Of a stretch of DNA of 64,000 nt, positions 36,001 to 47,200 are shown piece by piece. Where the stretch lies: positions 1 through 64,000 of the forward strand of contig JAQGBZ010000019.1 in the NCBI GenBank assembly GCA_034687125.1, given 5' to 3'. A model generated the notes under the pieces. It was not told where the DNA came from. It saw only the letters and a program-made list of their open reading frames with translations, and ran no database searches. Within the stretch, counting starts at the first letter, position 1; every line of letters starts with the position of its first letter. Both the position numbers and the translations under genes were made by a program. The stretch is from Neelides folsomi. Its lineage: Eukaryota; Arthropoda; Collembola; Neelipleona; Neelidae.

Positions 36001-37178
36001 AAATATTAATTTAATTTTTAAAGACAACGAGACGACGATGAGCTGTCTTTTGAATTCAACATGAGTGCCTTAACGATTCTTCTGAGGAAACATTCAGAAC
36101 AAAATCCATCTGCTTCCTACTTCAACGTCGACATTCTCAAATATCAAGTAGAAAGAAAAAAGAAAAATAACTTAACATTAAATTAAACATTTTTATTATA
36201 TAACAGTTTTTTAAATAAATTTTCGGATTTTAATTAATTGTATTTTCATTTCTAGATCGCTCCGAAAGAAGGTGCGGGTTCATGTCCCCTCCAATTAGTG
36301 TCATTTTGGAAATGTGAGGAAAATCAGACGGATCTTCGGATTGATTATAAATACAATGGGAAAGCTATGGGGCCGTTTTCTCCCGAAGTTCCCAAAGTGG
36401 CACCTTCGCCTGAACCAATTGAGCCAATTAATCCACCTTTGCTACAAGTTTGCGTAGCAGCTCCGGTGGATGGAGGGGTCAAAACGATGCAGTCAAAACC
36501 AACTGGACAATGGTAGAAATTCATTGCTCTTTTTAATAATGATTTTTGTTAATGTTGTTTTTGTAATTAGTAAGTTACATTAATTATGATTAAACTGGCA
36601 ATGATTGAAAAAATTTTGCTCAAGGTATCCAAATACGAACCGAGCGTGTTGGAAATTACCAAATTTAAGTTCCTCAATTGAAAATCCTGGTGTTGGTTCC
36701 TTCAGGGCTCGGTTTGAAATCTCAAATGGACCAAGTTCGCAAGTAAGATTTGTTACCTATTCTTATTATTGTAATCAGCAGTTTTTGAATTGAAGATTTT
36801 TCTTAATTAAATACTATTTATATTATCATACTAAATTATAATTTTATTTCTTGTTCAGGGCACGATTGCGGCTCAATTCAGCTGCGAAAATTCCACTCTA
36901 TCGGGATCAGAATTTCAACTTTCTGGAACAGGTTATCGTGTCTCGCTTATCAAGAAGCGTTTTGTATCTGGTAATTTAAGCATTTTTTATTTTAATAAGA
37001 TAATATTATATTTACTACCTATTTGGCAGCAAGGAGTATTTTCATACTTGAAACAGATTTGATTAACATTTGATAAATGAATGGTTTGTTTCTTTGATAA
37101 ATAGGAAAGTATACGTGTGATTCGGGAGACATTTCAAACCGTTATGCGGTCCCAATTGAAAATGCAACAGAAGTCTGA
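30085..37178 (+). CDS. FCHO: FCHO muniscin: F-BAR and mu-homology endocytic adaptor
   Basis: Nineteen exons: 30085-30114, 30321-30412, 30649-31123, 31232-31330, 31625-31721, 31812-32012, 32776-32880, 33695-33745, 34290-34380, 34481-34614, 34742-34872, 34983-35157, 35345-35481, 35563-35915, 36024-36147, 36256-36512, 36625-36742, 36859-36970, 37105-37178. All phases agree; 951 aa. The F-BAR domain starts [10 protein letters not shown]...[12 protein letters not shown] and runs to about residue 264. The linker holds a K-rich block ([15 protein letters not shown]), [20 protein letters not shown] and the motif [17 protein letters not shown]. It also holds [14 protein letters not shown]. The mu-homology domain begins near [14 protein letters not shown] and continues to the stop. 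FCHO proteins bind PI(4,5)P2 membrane and nucleate clathrin pits by activating AP-2. Exons 7 (105 nt) and 8 (51 nt) are phase-neutral and may be optional. Confidence 0.94.
32776..32880 (+). other. Candidate cassette exon (105 nt) in the FCHO linker
   Basis: Flanked by acceptor TGGTTTCAG and donor GTAACC; phase 1 at both ends, length divisible by three. Encodes a P/S/T-rich segment ([17 protein letters not shown]). It can be skipped without shifting frame. It has high G+C compared with the surrounding introns. Confidence 0.65.
33695..33745 (+). other. Candidate cassette exon (51 nt) in the FCHO linker
   Basis: Acceptor GTTTGAAG, donor GTTCTT, phase 1 at both ends. Encodes [14 protein letters not shown] plus flanking residues. 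Weak splice signals and neutral phase suggest optional inclusion; it may also be chance. Confidence 0.45.
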
Positions 37179-39168
37179 ACTCATTCATGAGATTTTCCAA
37201 GTAATACGAGGATTCCATTCAAAACTTCATTCAATCCCTTCGTCGTCTTCTTCATCGGCCGTGCTGCACTTTTTATAAAAACATCTAACCGTAATTCAAA
37301 TGGATCTTTTTCAAGAAGTAATTTAAATGTAGAAGTTACGACTCATTCACTATTAAATCATAAGGATAACTAACACAATACTCACGCTATTCACCCTTAT
37401 TTAAATCCTATTTTCGCATGTTTCAATATAAGCGGCTGCGTCAATGAGAATTGAATTTTTGCTATTTAAATATTATAATCGTCTCATGTTACCTTTTATC
37501 ATTTCTTTTCAATTATAATAAAATATTTACAAACTTTATCTTTTAGAAAGCTTAGCTGTATTGTTATTGTTGAACAGTTTAACTTTTAAATAATATTTGC
37601 AAATAAGTGTCATTATGATAAAGAGTTATTGAGGAATTGAAACAATGATTGTTTCAAGGAAAGCAATATATGAGGGATCGATGGGTGGCAAATATTTAAT
37701 GTAATTTAAAAAAATAAGATTTTATAAGATAAAATAGTTAGTGTTAAAAATAGTTAATTAAAAAGTTAACTTAATGGTTATAAAACGATGATTCAAGCTT
37801 TTAACGTTTTAACCTATAAATCCACTACAAATTAAATATTAAAAATGAAACGAATGGCTTTGAAACATTTTTATATTTACATAATATTATGATAAATTGT
37901 AATTAAAATAATGTAGGGTAGTTGTAGCTTATTGCTCATACTTAACTTTAATAAGTAGCTAAAAATGAGAGTTAAATGAGTCATTTGGATTTAAGCAAAG
38001 TTAATTGTATATTATAGTTAGTTGGTTGAAAAGCAAAAGACATGATATCTGAATACATATTAAAGAGCCTAAATAATTTAAAACTATTTTTCTCTGATTT
38101 GTGAGAAAAAAGTGTACCTGAGTGGGGGCTGAGCTAAAAGAGCAAACCAAATAGAAATCATGTTTAATGTTTTACTAAAAACCTTTCCCACATGATCAAT
38201 ATTAACATGGATCATAATAGTTTTTCAATCTTCCTTAAGAATAAATTCTTCTGAACCTTTAATATGGATAATCCCCTAATTGTTGTTTTAAATTATTACT
38301 CAAGATCAATAAAGAAAGGTTTCCTCTCTCATTGTTAAATCACTGCTCAAAATTTCATCAGATTCATTTTCATCACGTGCATTTTCACAATCTTCTTCGA
38401 TGCGTCACACACCGATCGACCCATCACACACTGACCTCATTCATCGCTACAATAATAAATATGATAAAGATAATATAGTAAGACAATGATAAACTTCTAG
38501 AATTCATATCCAATTCCAATTGTAGTAAATAATCAGAGTTGAGATTAACTTTTTTTTATTAATTGAATTTAACTTATTTAGCTATAATAATTCGATAATT
38601 GCTTAAAAATAAATGGTCAGTAGTTAAATGTGTAATGATAATCCTAATTGGTCACTGTGTCAAGTGGTCATTTGAATAGGTGAAAAGGAAAGTAAGTTTA
38701 TTTTTTTGACTCTTGAACTCGGGAAAACGGAGGGAAAAGTGTCTTTATGACATTTCCCGTAAAAGTGAATGTGTACCATCAGAAGCGGTTTGGATTTCCT
38801 TCAAATCTGCTCAGATCCGATCTGCTTAAAATGGTATACCAATGGGAATATAAAAGGGGGTTGGGTGGTGCGGAAGGCGAAGATGCTTTTGGCTTTGCGA
38901 ACCTTCATCTCTTTTAACGTATGAGCTCCATATTGATGTTTGGTTAAGTTGGGCTACAAGATTTTGGACTTGGGATGGTAAGAAAAAGGGGAGTTGTGAT
39001 TGGTCCTTGGGAATTGAATTGAAGGAGGAGAGGGCGGTGATTGGCTGTTCGTTGGCGCTACCCGAGTCCCTCTCTTCTTCTTTGTAACGAACATTTGTGT
39101 CTTGGACTCTCTCGTAGCGTCACAGCTTCACAGGCAACTCCTCTCTCGACCAAAAACCCATCGTCGAA
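37179..39168. other. Intergenic region: FCHO 3' end and H2A.Z promoter
   Basis: AATAAA at 37517-37522 is a candidate FCHO poly(A) signal. The remainder to about 38,700 is AT-rich and empty. From 38,850 base composition rises toward the H2A.Z leader. Confidence 0.55.
38999..39044 (+). promoter_or_regulatory. Two inverted CCAAT boxes upstream of H2A.Z
   Basis: ATTGG occurs at 38999-39003 and 39040-39044, 125-170 bases before the start codon, within a G+C-richer stretch. Paired CCAAT boxes are common in histone and housekeeping promoters. No TATA box is evident. Confidence 0.45.
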
Positions 39169-40179
39169 ATGGTCAGTTTGACCCTTCTTTTTCCCCTTCC
39201 CCCCTTGGCCCCTATGACCTTCCTGGAGAGGGGATCTCGGGGAAGCCGCTGGCCAAATTTGACCCTTCTCCGTCCACTTTTACACCCTTTAATTGGGGTT
39301 GGAAGTGGGGCCACTTTTCCGACTTCTCCCATAGACTTCAATGTTTGATCGGCTCTTTTGGCAACTTTTAGGCAGGCGGCAAGGCTGGGAAAGATTCTGG
39401 AAAAGCGAAGGCTAAAGCAGTTTCGAGATCTGCAAGAGCCGGTTTGCAGGTAATTATAATTTAAATATTTAAATCCTTCAAATCTGGATGGATGTTGACC
39501 ATTGGGTTTGTTTGTAGTTCCCTGTTGGACGTATCCATCGGCACTTGAAGAACAGAACAACAAGCCATGGGAGAGTCGGGGCCACAGCGGCGGTTTACAG
39601 CGCTGCTATCCTCGAATATCTCACCGCTGAAGTAAGACCCGGGTGTTTGACATACTTTAATTAATATTTTAATTGCATTTAATTATCATGTTGGTCCTTG
39701 GGTGTTGGGTCCCTTGGAGTGAAAGGAGGAGCTTTCTATGGCGGGAGTAAACCAAGCCTTCGGGCTACAACTTTCCCTCCAATTTAACCCTTTTCTTTTA
39801 GCGTTCCTTCACACCCCTCAATTTCATTAGCACTTCAGATTTAATTAATGCTAATTATTTTTCATTACTTTTATAATAATTATTGATATTTATTTCATTC
39901 TTGAATCGAAATAATTTTTGGAATTGTTTAAATAATTTTTAACAGTTATACACAATTATTTTTATTTAATATTTGTATTTATAATAGGTATTGGAGTTGG
40001 CTGGAAATGCTTCCAAGGATCTTAAGGTGAAGCGTATCACTCCCAGGCATTTGCAACTTGCCATCAGAGGAGACGAAGAACTGGATTCACTGATCAAGGC
40101 AACCATTGCCGGCGGTGGTGTTATTCCTCACATCCACAAATCGCTCATCGGCAAGAAGGGAACCCAGAAACCCGCCTAG
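39169..40179 (+). CDS. H2A.Z: Histone H2A.Z (H2A variant)
   Basis: Four exons: 39169-39171, 39372-39449, 39518-39631, 39988-40179, giving 128 aa, exactly the usual H2A.Z length. The first coding exon is only the ATG, followed directly by the donor GTCAGT. The sequence begins [20 protein letters not shown], continues [14 protein letters not shown] and ends [14 protein letters not shown]. The docking region [23 protein letters not shown] and the [20 protein letters not shown] segment identify H2A.Z rather than canonical H2A. The SQ-type C-terminal extension that lets Drosophila H2Av serve also as H2A.X is absent, so this protein is H2A.Z only. It is incorporated by SWR1/Tip60-type remodellers at promoters. 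Introns mean polyadenylated, replication-independent expression. Confidence 0.97.
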
Positions 40180-41019
40180 ACATTTCCTACGACTTCTCTT
40201 TAAATCCAACTTCCCAGTTTTGGTCTTTGTGTGTTTTTACGTATATTACAACCCAAAGTTTTTGTCCATTTATAAATTGATTATATTATTATAATCTATA
40301 AAAAATTACCGACTTTAAAATTTAAATGACTAAGATATATACAGCATTCTTGTAAGATTTTCTCTTATTAAAGACTTACAATTAATTATATAAAAACATT
40401 TTATAACTTTTAATTAAGTATAATTTTATGATCAATTTAATGATAAGCCTTTAAATGGAAGGGTGAGAGCACATTTAAGCACAGATGGAATTTGAGCAAT
40501 AAGAATGGTGTCGACGTTCAATGTGTTAAATATTTTACAACTGACATTACATTTCTTAAATTAATTATATTTATTTTTAGGATTAAGACTTAGCTATTAC
40601 AGATGAGAGAATGTCTTTAATATACTCATTAGAGCTATTTAACTAATGCAAACAAATTCTTTATTGTTATTTTTGATTATCGATTGAGAATACATTTGAT
40701 AGATTAATAATTGATTGCTGGACTTGTAAACGTTTTTGGCGGCCTTTTCTGCATTAAAACTTTCATCCCAATTTATTCATTTCATTTCGGGATCTGAATT
40801 GGAAGGTGAATCATAATGAACACCTATGCATTACTGATTTAATAAAAAGTGCATTTGCAAATAGTGTAGGTTGATTAATTAAAAATATTTATTTTATCAA
40901 TTTCGAACATATACTCAAAAGGTTTAAAAAAACAATTAAATAAAACAAACTAGAATTATATTTAATTTATGTATTATTAAATTATTACATAATTAAAATT
41001 AGCATCTCATTTTTGAGAT
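40180..41019. other. Intergenic region between convergent H2A.Z and RBM22 genes
   Basis: AT-rich, 840 bases, containing the two 3' ends. No histone-type stem-loop seen after the H2A.Z stop, as expected for a variant histone. Nothing else recognised. Confidence 0.5.
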
Positions 41020-42973
41020 TTATTCTGGAGCTGGTTTCATCTGCGTTGCACCTAACCGTGTTGGATCTTGTGATGGGTAGTAAACTGGTAAAGGTCTTTC
41101 AGTTCCCGGTATTGGCGGTTCTTTCTCTTCAGAAGATGATCCAGCGGCACTTGGGGCAGCGCTGAATGGAACTGGTCCAGTGGGCAACGGCGGTGGAGGC
41201 ATGAAGAAAGGAATAGGGGCTGACATCCCAGGGCCGATTGGAATATTGAAAAAGTTGGCTCCAATGGGAGGAGGTGGAAGTGCTCCGGGAAGACCAGGAA
41301 CTGGAGGTAAATGTACAGTTCCGTCCTACAATAATTCATTAATTAATAATCCTGATCCTGAACATGATAATCTGTAATTACTAGCAATATAAAATTCAAT
41401 CAAAAATAATTTGTTAAATAGAGTTTAAATAATTTAGCAAGTAGTAGTATGCTTGCAAAATTACCATTATTGAATTTTGCTTCGCTTGGGATTTTCCCCA
41501 TCTCACTGTGAGCCGCCGTCCTAGAAGGATTAATTTATTGAACGTTTTTTCTGCTGCGACTTCTGCAGCGGCCCGATTCGTAAATTGGACAAATCCGCAC
41601 CTAATAAAACAAAAACATGATTAAATAAAATGGTTTAATTGTAAGTTATTGTTGATACACGAACGTTCGATCAATGCTGTAATTATAATAAAAAAATTTA
41701 TAAATGAAGAAAAATAAACATACTGTTGTTTCTGGACAATCGTAATACTTCTTATTTCTCCAAATTGATAAAAGTGATCCCGAAGATCTTTTTCGGTCAT
41801 GAATTCTCCCAAGTTTCCGATGTACAAAGTCGTGATAGTTTTGTCTTCAGGAGCAGTTAATACGGGCATTGCTGAAGCTCGTCGAAGTAATTTATCCGCC
41901 ACTGGATCGTTGGTTCCGTAATAACGATCCCGGATGTTCTGATCGCTAAGCGGATCGTCTGGGTCTGTTGGTTTCTCGTGGCGATATGGGCACTCTTCCC
42001 CTCGTTTACATTCACCTTTGACCCAGAAGGAGCAAATGTGTGGGCGATTCCTCTTGTAGTAAGGTGTTGTTCGGGCGAGTTTCATGAGCAGATCTGAAGG
42101 ATTTTGGGCTTTTCCAACTTCTCCCAATGCTTCGCTCCCATCCGCATTTGCCAACTGAAATAAATTCATAAATTTATAAATTAAAGAAATATGTTTTTAT
42201 TAATTTATCAGATATCTTGTGAATCGTGACCACTTTCATACTTTAACTTGGACGTAATTAAATTTAATTTTAAGTGCTACCATAACTGGAGTGGATGTGA
42301 AAAATTTATTAGAAAACGGACTTACTTGCGATTCGAGATTTTGAACGTAGAATTCTTTATTCACTTCATTCCTGGGTAAGTTGTCTTTGATCTTAAGTGC
42401 GGAGTCTCGTACTTGAATGGGCAAACCAAATTCGAGATCGAGCAAACAAGTCTGGCAGACGTTTTTGAGCTTTGCACAAGTTTGGCAAACTTCCGTTTTC
42501 TTGAACCTCATTCGAGCCCCGGGACACCAACGGAAAACGGTGAAAGGTCGGATACAAATTTTACACTCCGATCCAAACTTATCTTTTGTCTATTCAAATA
42601 AAATTACATTATGATCCAATATACATTTAATTTAATATTTAATTAAGGAAGGTTAAATGCTAATGATATAAAATGGTAAAATAAGTTCTTAATGATCTTA
42701 ATTTGCACTAATTAATGCAATGTATTTAAATTTCATAAAATATATTATCACCATTCTGACGTAAGGATTGTCTCCTAAACAAGTCTCGCACAAGATTGGA
42801 AAATCCTAATAACAATAAATCATGATTCATGAATTAAAGATTTCGTTAAATATTTAACTTGTTTGAAATATGTAATATTATGTATTAAATCAAATTTAGA
42901 AATTAAAAGCGAATCTTACAGAGTCTTCCCAATTTTGTCGATTGTAAGTGTTCGTACATTTTGACATCGCCAT
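41020..42973 (-). CDS. RBM22: RBM22/Cwc2-type pre-mRNA splicing factor
   Basis: Six minus-strand exons: 42973-42920, 42805-42752, 42589-42326, 42154-41724, 41600-41465, 41325-41020; phases agree, 414 aa, close to the 420 residues of human RBM22. The N-terminal cysteine-rich zinc region includes [29 protein letters not shown] and [19 protein letters not shown] finger ([19 protein letters not shown]) follows, then an RRM with RNP2 LYIGNLG and RNP1 CAFVQFTNR, and a P/G-rich tail. The protein contacts U6 snRNA and the pre-mRNA near the catalytic centre and helps form the active spliceosome. The nearby [10 protein letters not shown]-type motif (here [20 protein letters not shown]) is highly conserved in the family. 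Confidence 0.97.
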
Positions 42974-44294
42974 GATGAAAAATTTAATATGGTTTAACCT
43001 TTACTTAATTAAATATCAATCCCTATTGTCAATTTTGTGGTATTTGGATTAAGATTTTAATTGGGAAATTAAGAATATTAAGAATTCGATTTCGAAAATT
43101 CGAAGGTGGCTTTGGATTTGGGTTGTGAGCCGAAGGTTGATATAGAAATCACGTGGCCTCTAACGCGCAGATTCAAACTTGTAAACATTTCCTGCTTTTA
43201 CTTTGCTCCTTTTTGCTCTTCTCTTGCTCCCTTTCTTGTTTAAAGTTAGAGTTCTCAGAGAGAGCAAATTGAGAAGCGAATTGTACCTAGATTGGAATTC
43301 AATAATTGTATTTATTTTATGTTTCACCAATTGAATGCTTTGATTCTTTTATTTACAATTGTGATCTAGATCTAATAAAGAAGAAAGAATAATTTTGTTT
43401 ATTTTATGAAGAAGATAGATTGAATGTAAAGATTTGATACAACATAATAGATTTTCGTATTAATTTTTTAAAAAATATTAAAGAAATGGAGAATTTTCAT
43501 TGATATATTATAGTATAAAATTAATAAATTATTCCAAAAAATGTTAATTAGACAATTGCATCACTTTGGGCCTTTGGAATGTTTTCACTTTCACCGTGGA
43601 GAAACTCTTTGTTGTTTCGATGCTCATCTTTCGCTTTCTCTCAAAGTTTCTTCATCTCGTTCCACCCATCCGTCCGCAAAGTTTTGAAAAGTTTATCGAC
43701 TCTTAAACCGAACCCGAACGGTGGTAATGCATAATCTAAGAGGCATATCTATTCTATAGCCCCGTCCCCCTCCCCCATATACACGACCCTTCCCGGGTAT
43801 ATCCCGACTCGAAAATCGGAGTCGGGGATTGGGGAAGTCCGACATCTGAATTTCCCCTGCGTAGTTGGCGGCTCCCTTTCGCTTATTCTCGTTTCAACCT
43901 TTCATGTGATACTACTTCGCTTTACTCTTCTGTGAATTGTTTATTTATTTAATCTCTTCGTAATTAAACCTGTACAGAGAATAATATTAAACATTCCACA
44001 TTTAAATCCAATTAACAATTAAATATAAAATAATGTTAAAACAGATATTTATATTTATAAAATAGACTTTAAATCCAAAAGCAATAAATCCCAGCCTCAA
44101 TTTACGTCAAAACTCTCCATCTGGCATATCAATTATTGAAATCTTTTAAATTGAACACAGTTCAATTAATTTAACTAAACAGTTAATATTCATAATAATT
44201 AACAAAGTGAAATAAACAGAGTAAAATGAAATTAATGTTTGATATTAAAAACTTATTAAAATCGAGATTTGAATGGCTCTGATAATCTTCATGT
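42974..44294. other. Divergent promoter region of RBM22 and the long unrecognised gene
   Basis: The RBM22 promoter side is at the left. A G+C-rich block around 43,700-43,900 with a perfect 8-bp hairpin (CCCGACTC at 43803-43810, GAGTCGGG at 43819-43826) may be a second promoter or leader for the plus-strand gene. The remainder is AT-rich. Confidence 0.45.
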
Positions 44295-47200
44295 ATGGGT
44301 CAATGCGTTTCTCAGTGTGGTGTTAATCCTCAGAGCCAAATTCACATCTCGGCCTCTTCCTATCTTTTGGAACCAACTAACCCCTCCAAAGCGGAAGATT
44401 CCCCTTTCAGAAGAAGAATTGAAATCACAAAATTGCGAAACAACGAAGTGAATAGCGTGAAAATCGTCAAGGGCATTTTACATCAACCCAACAATCCGAC
44501 CTCGACTGACACCAATAAGGTCAATAATTTTCTATTCATTAATCATTTTAATAATGAGTCATGCTGGTCAAATAAATCAATTGTTAAATGTCAACCCGGC
44601 AAAGTTTATGGCAAAATCGTTGATTTAACGTCCCGTATCAAAAAAAACTTTCTCCGTTTAATATTAGGTAATAAGAACTTATTATTTTAACGTTAAGCGT
44701 TATATAATTATAGTAGTTATACTGATTGTGAGTTATATAAACCTTTGTATTTTGTATGTACCATATAAATATTTTAGGTATATTATTAAGAATTTCTTAT
44801 CAGTTTGAATAATTCTGCTATATATGTATTCGTATTAGGTAATATATAATTTCTATTCAAATTACCATACTTAGCATTTCACATAATCGTGGAGAAAAGG
44901 GTTAATGGCTGATTTCATATGTGATATGAAAAATTAGGGTTGCAGTTTTGCAGTTGCAGGGAACTCAATTTCCCCAATATAGAAAACTCGTTTAGATCTC
45001 TTGTATAAAACTCATTGAAACATTCAATATGGAGCGCATTAAGGAGTAAAAGAGCAAAGGCAAACTCTGGTAAAAGGAATATAAGAAAGTGTCATTGAGA
45101 ATTTTTGCAAAATATTTCATACATTTCTTCCAAGTTGATAAAAAGGGAGAAGGGAATGAAAATAAAACTGGCACAATATGCGCATTGCCATAAATAAAAA
45201 CAAATATTCTTTGAAGTTCTCCATTCCTACTTTCCAAGAATTTCGTTACTTGGTATAATTTAGCATTAAAACATGATGGGGTTTAATATTATGAACATTA
45301 TTAGTTTTTTATTCAATGTTCCTTATTACATTATTACCGTTATTATCATTATTGGACTTATAGCGAAAGTTTCCATTATATGCAATTATCACTTATTTTG
45401 TTCCATGTCGTGTGTTATAGCAGTTATTGGTGTTATTGAGTTAAACTCATTGAAGTTGGATATTAAATTATTATTATTGTTTATGATAGTTTAAATGAGA
45501 TATAATACTCATTAAGTATTAATAGAGAGTAAGTGGAACAAATTATCAATTTACCATCATGCGGGTGTTGAATTAAATGGCCGATCAGACTTCTTTAACT
45601 CATTTGTTGACGTTGAGTATTTGAGGGAGTCAAGATGAAATATGAATCCTTCAGACGAGGAATTTTCATTATTGCCATTTTGGACATTTTCGTAAGTTCT
45701 TTTAAACTTTTATTGATCAATTAAGTTTATTGTTTTTTTCAAGTCAAGTTTATGATTTAATCTTCGAAATGGAGTTTTGTTTTATTCACAAAATAAATAT
45801 GCAGATTTTTTCCTTATTGTCGATCATAACAATTGTGGCTCATTGGGTACAAACGGAAACGACTTTTGAAATATATTTTACTCCTGAATCCAAAAAAGGT
45901 GACTACACATTTCTACTTTGATGAATCTGGGAATCACAGATTTTCTCATTTTATCAAACCATTAACCTTATTAATATTTACAACTTTTATTGCAAATAAC
46001 CGAAATTAATAATTTATCCCCACCTTAAAATCTAGTATTCAAATAAAATCATATAAATTGATAATAAAATTATTTATTTTAAAAACAATTAACTTCATAA
46101 TAATGTTTTTGTATACTTTAGAAAATGATGAGAAAGATGAGAAATATTTCGCTTCTGTTTTGATCCTCGTTCGAACAATTTTCTCTTTTCTCATCTGCAT
46201 TGAATTGATGATTTTTGTTTGCGGAGTGGTTCTTTATTTTGCAATTTTAAATGTAAGCTCCTTCCTCTAAATGTAATAAGTTTTACGATAATGAATTAAG
46301 ATAAATGAGATAAATCAATTTAATTTTTATTAAAATAGAATAAGTTGCGGTTGATGAAAATTTGGTTTTGGCCCAATTGCGTCCTTTGTTTTTTCCTCGT
46401 TCTCCTCTTTTACGGAGCTTCTCCCACAAATTTCGGACTTTTATTCATCCAGCAAGGAACATCCATTTTTGCTCTGAGGGTCTTTGAGCTTTGGGCTGTT
46501 TGGGAATTTATGAAAAAAACGGCGGAGATTGAGAAGGCAAAAGCAACCCAGTTGAATCACGTCCTCGTGTCTCGATTATGAAAAATAAATAAATATCGTT
46601 TAAATAGGATCTGATCGTTTTATTAACATGTTCGCTTTTAAACCCTCAATTCATTAATATGAAAAAACCTCATTGAACTCTAAACTGAAAAAGTTGGATA
46701 ATTAACTTTTATTTAATAATGTGTTAAATTATAAATGAACGGCTCAGGGGAATTTGCAAGAAATTATTTTTCTCCTTCCTTTCCTGCGCTCCTCCCAATT
46801 GGAATATGTAAATACATGCAACTAGAATTCATTCATTCTCTCTCATTCAAATTGCTCTCTTTCTGTTTCTCATTCCATTTTGTTTGTCTTCCTATTTGTC
46901 TCTTCTTTTAAAAGATAAGGTCAAATTCTTGTGACCTCAATTAAGTCAGCCCATGGTCAGTGGCAAGAGGCAAAGTTAATAGTCAATCACTCGGTTCAAT
47001 TATTTTGTATTCTGCACTCTTTATTGTTTGTTTTAGTCAATCTAAATAGCTTAATAACTCACCTACTCCAATTTGCAAATTGGGTTGTTTAGTCAATAAG
47101 TTATCTTCGCTCTCTTCAAAATTGATAATTCCAATAGGTCCAAATGGATTGTTTCTTCGCCCTTTTATCTACGCAGTTGGAATGTAAGTGGTGGGGCATT

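Noticed and set aside
39102-39371. 89-codon ORF across the H2A.Z first intron
   Set aside because: The frame overlaps the ATG-only exon and intron 1 of H2A.Z; the histone model is exact at 128 residues.
45273-45494. 73-codon isoleucine-rich ORF
   Set aside because: Explained by ATT/TTA simple sequence; no splice or signal features support it.
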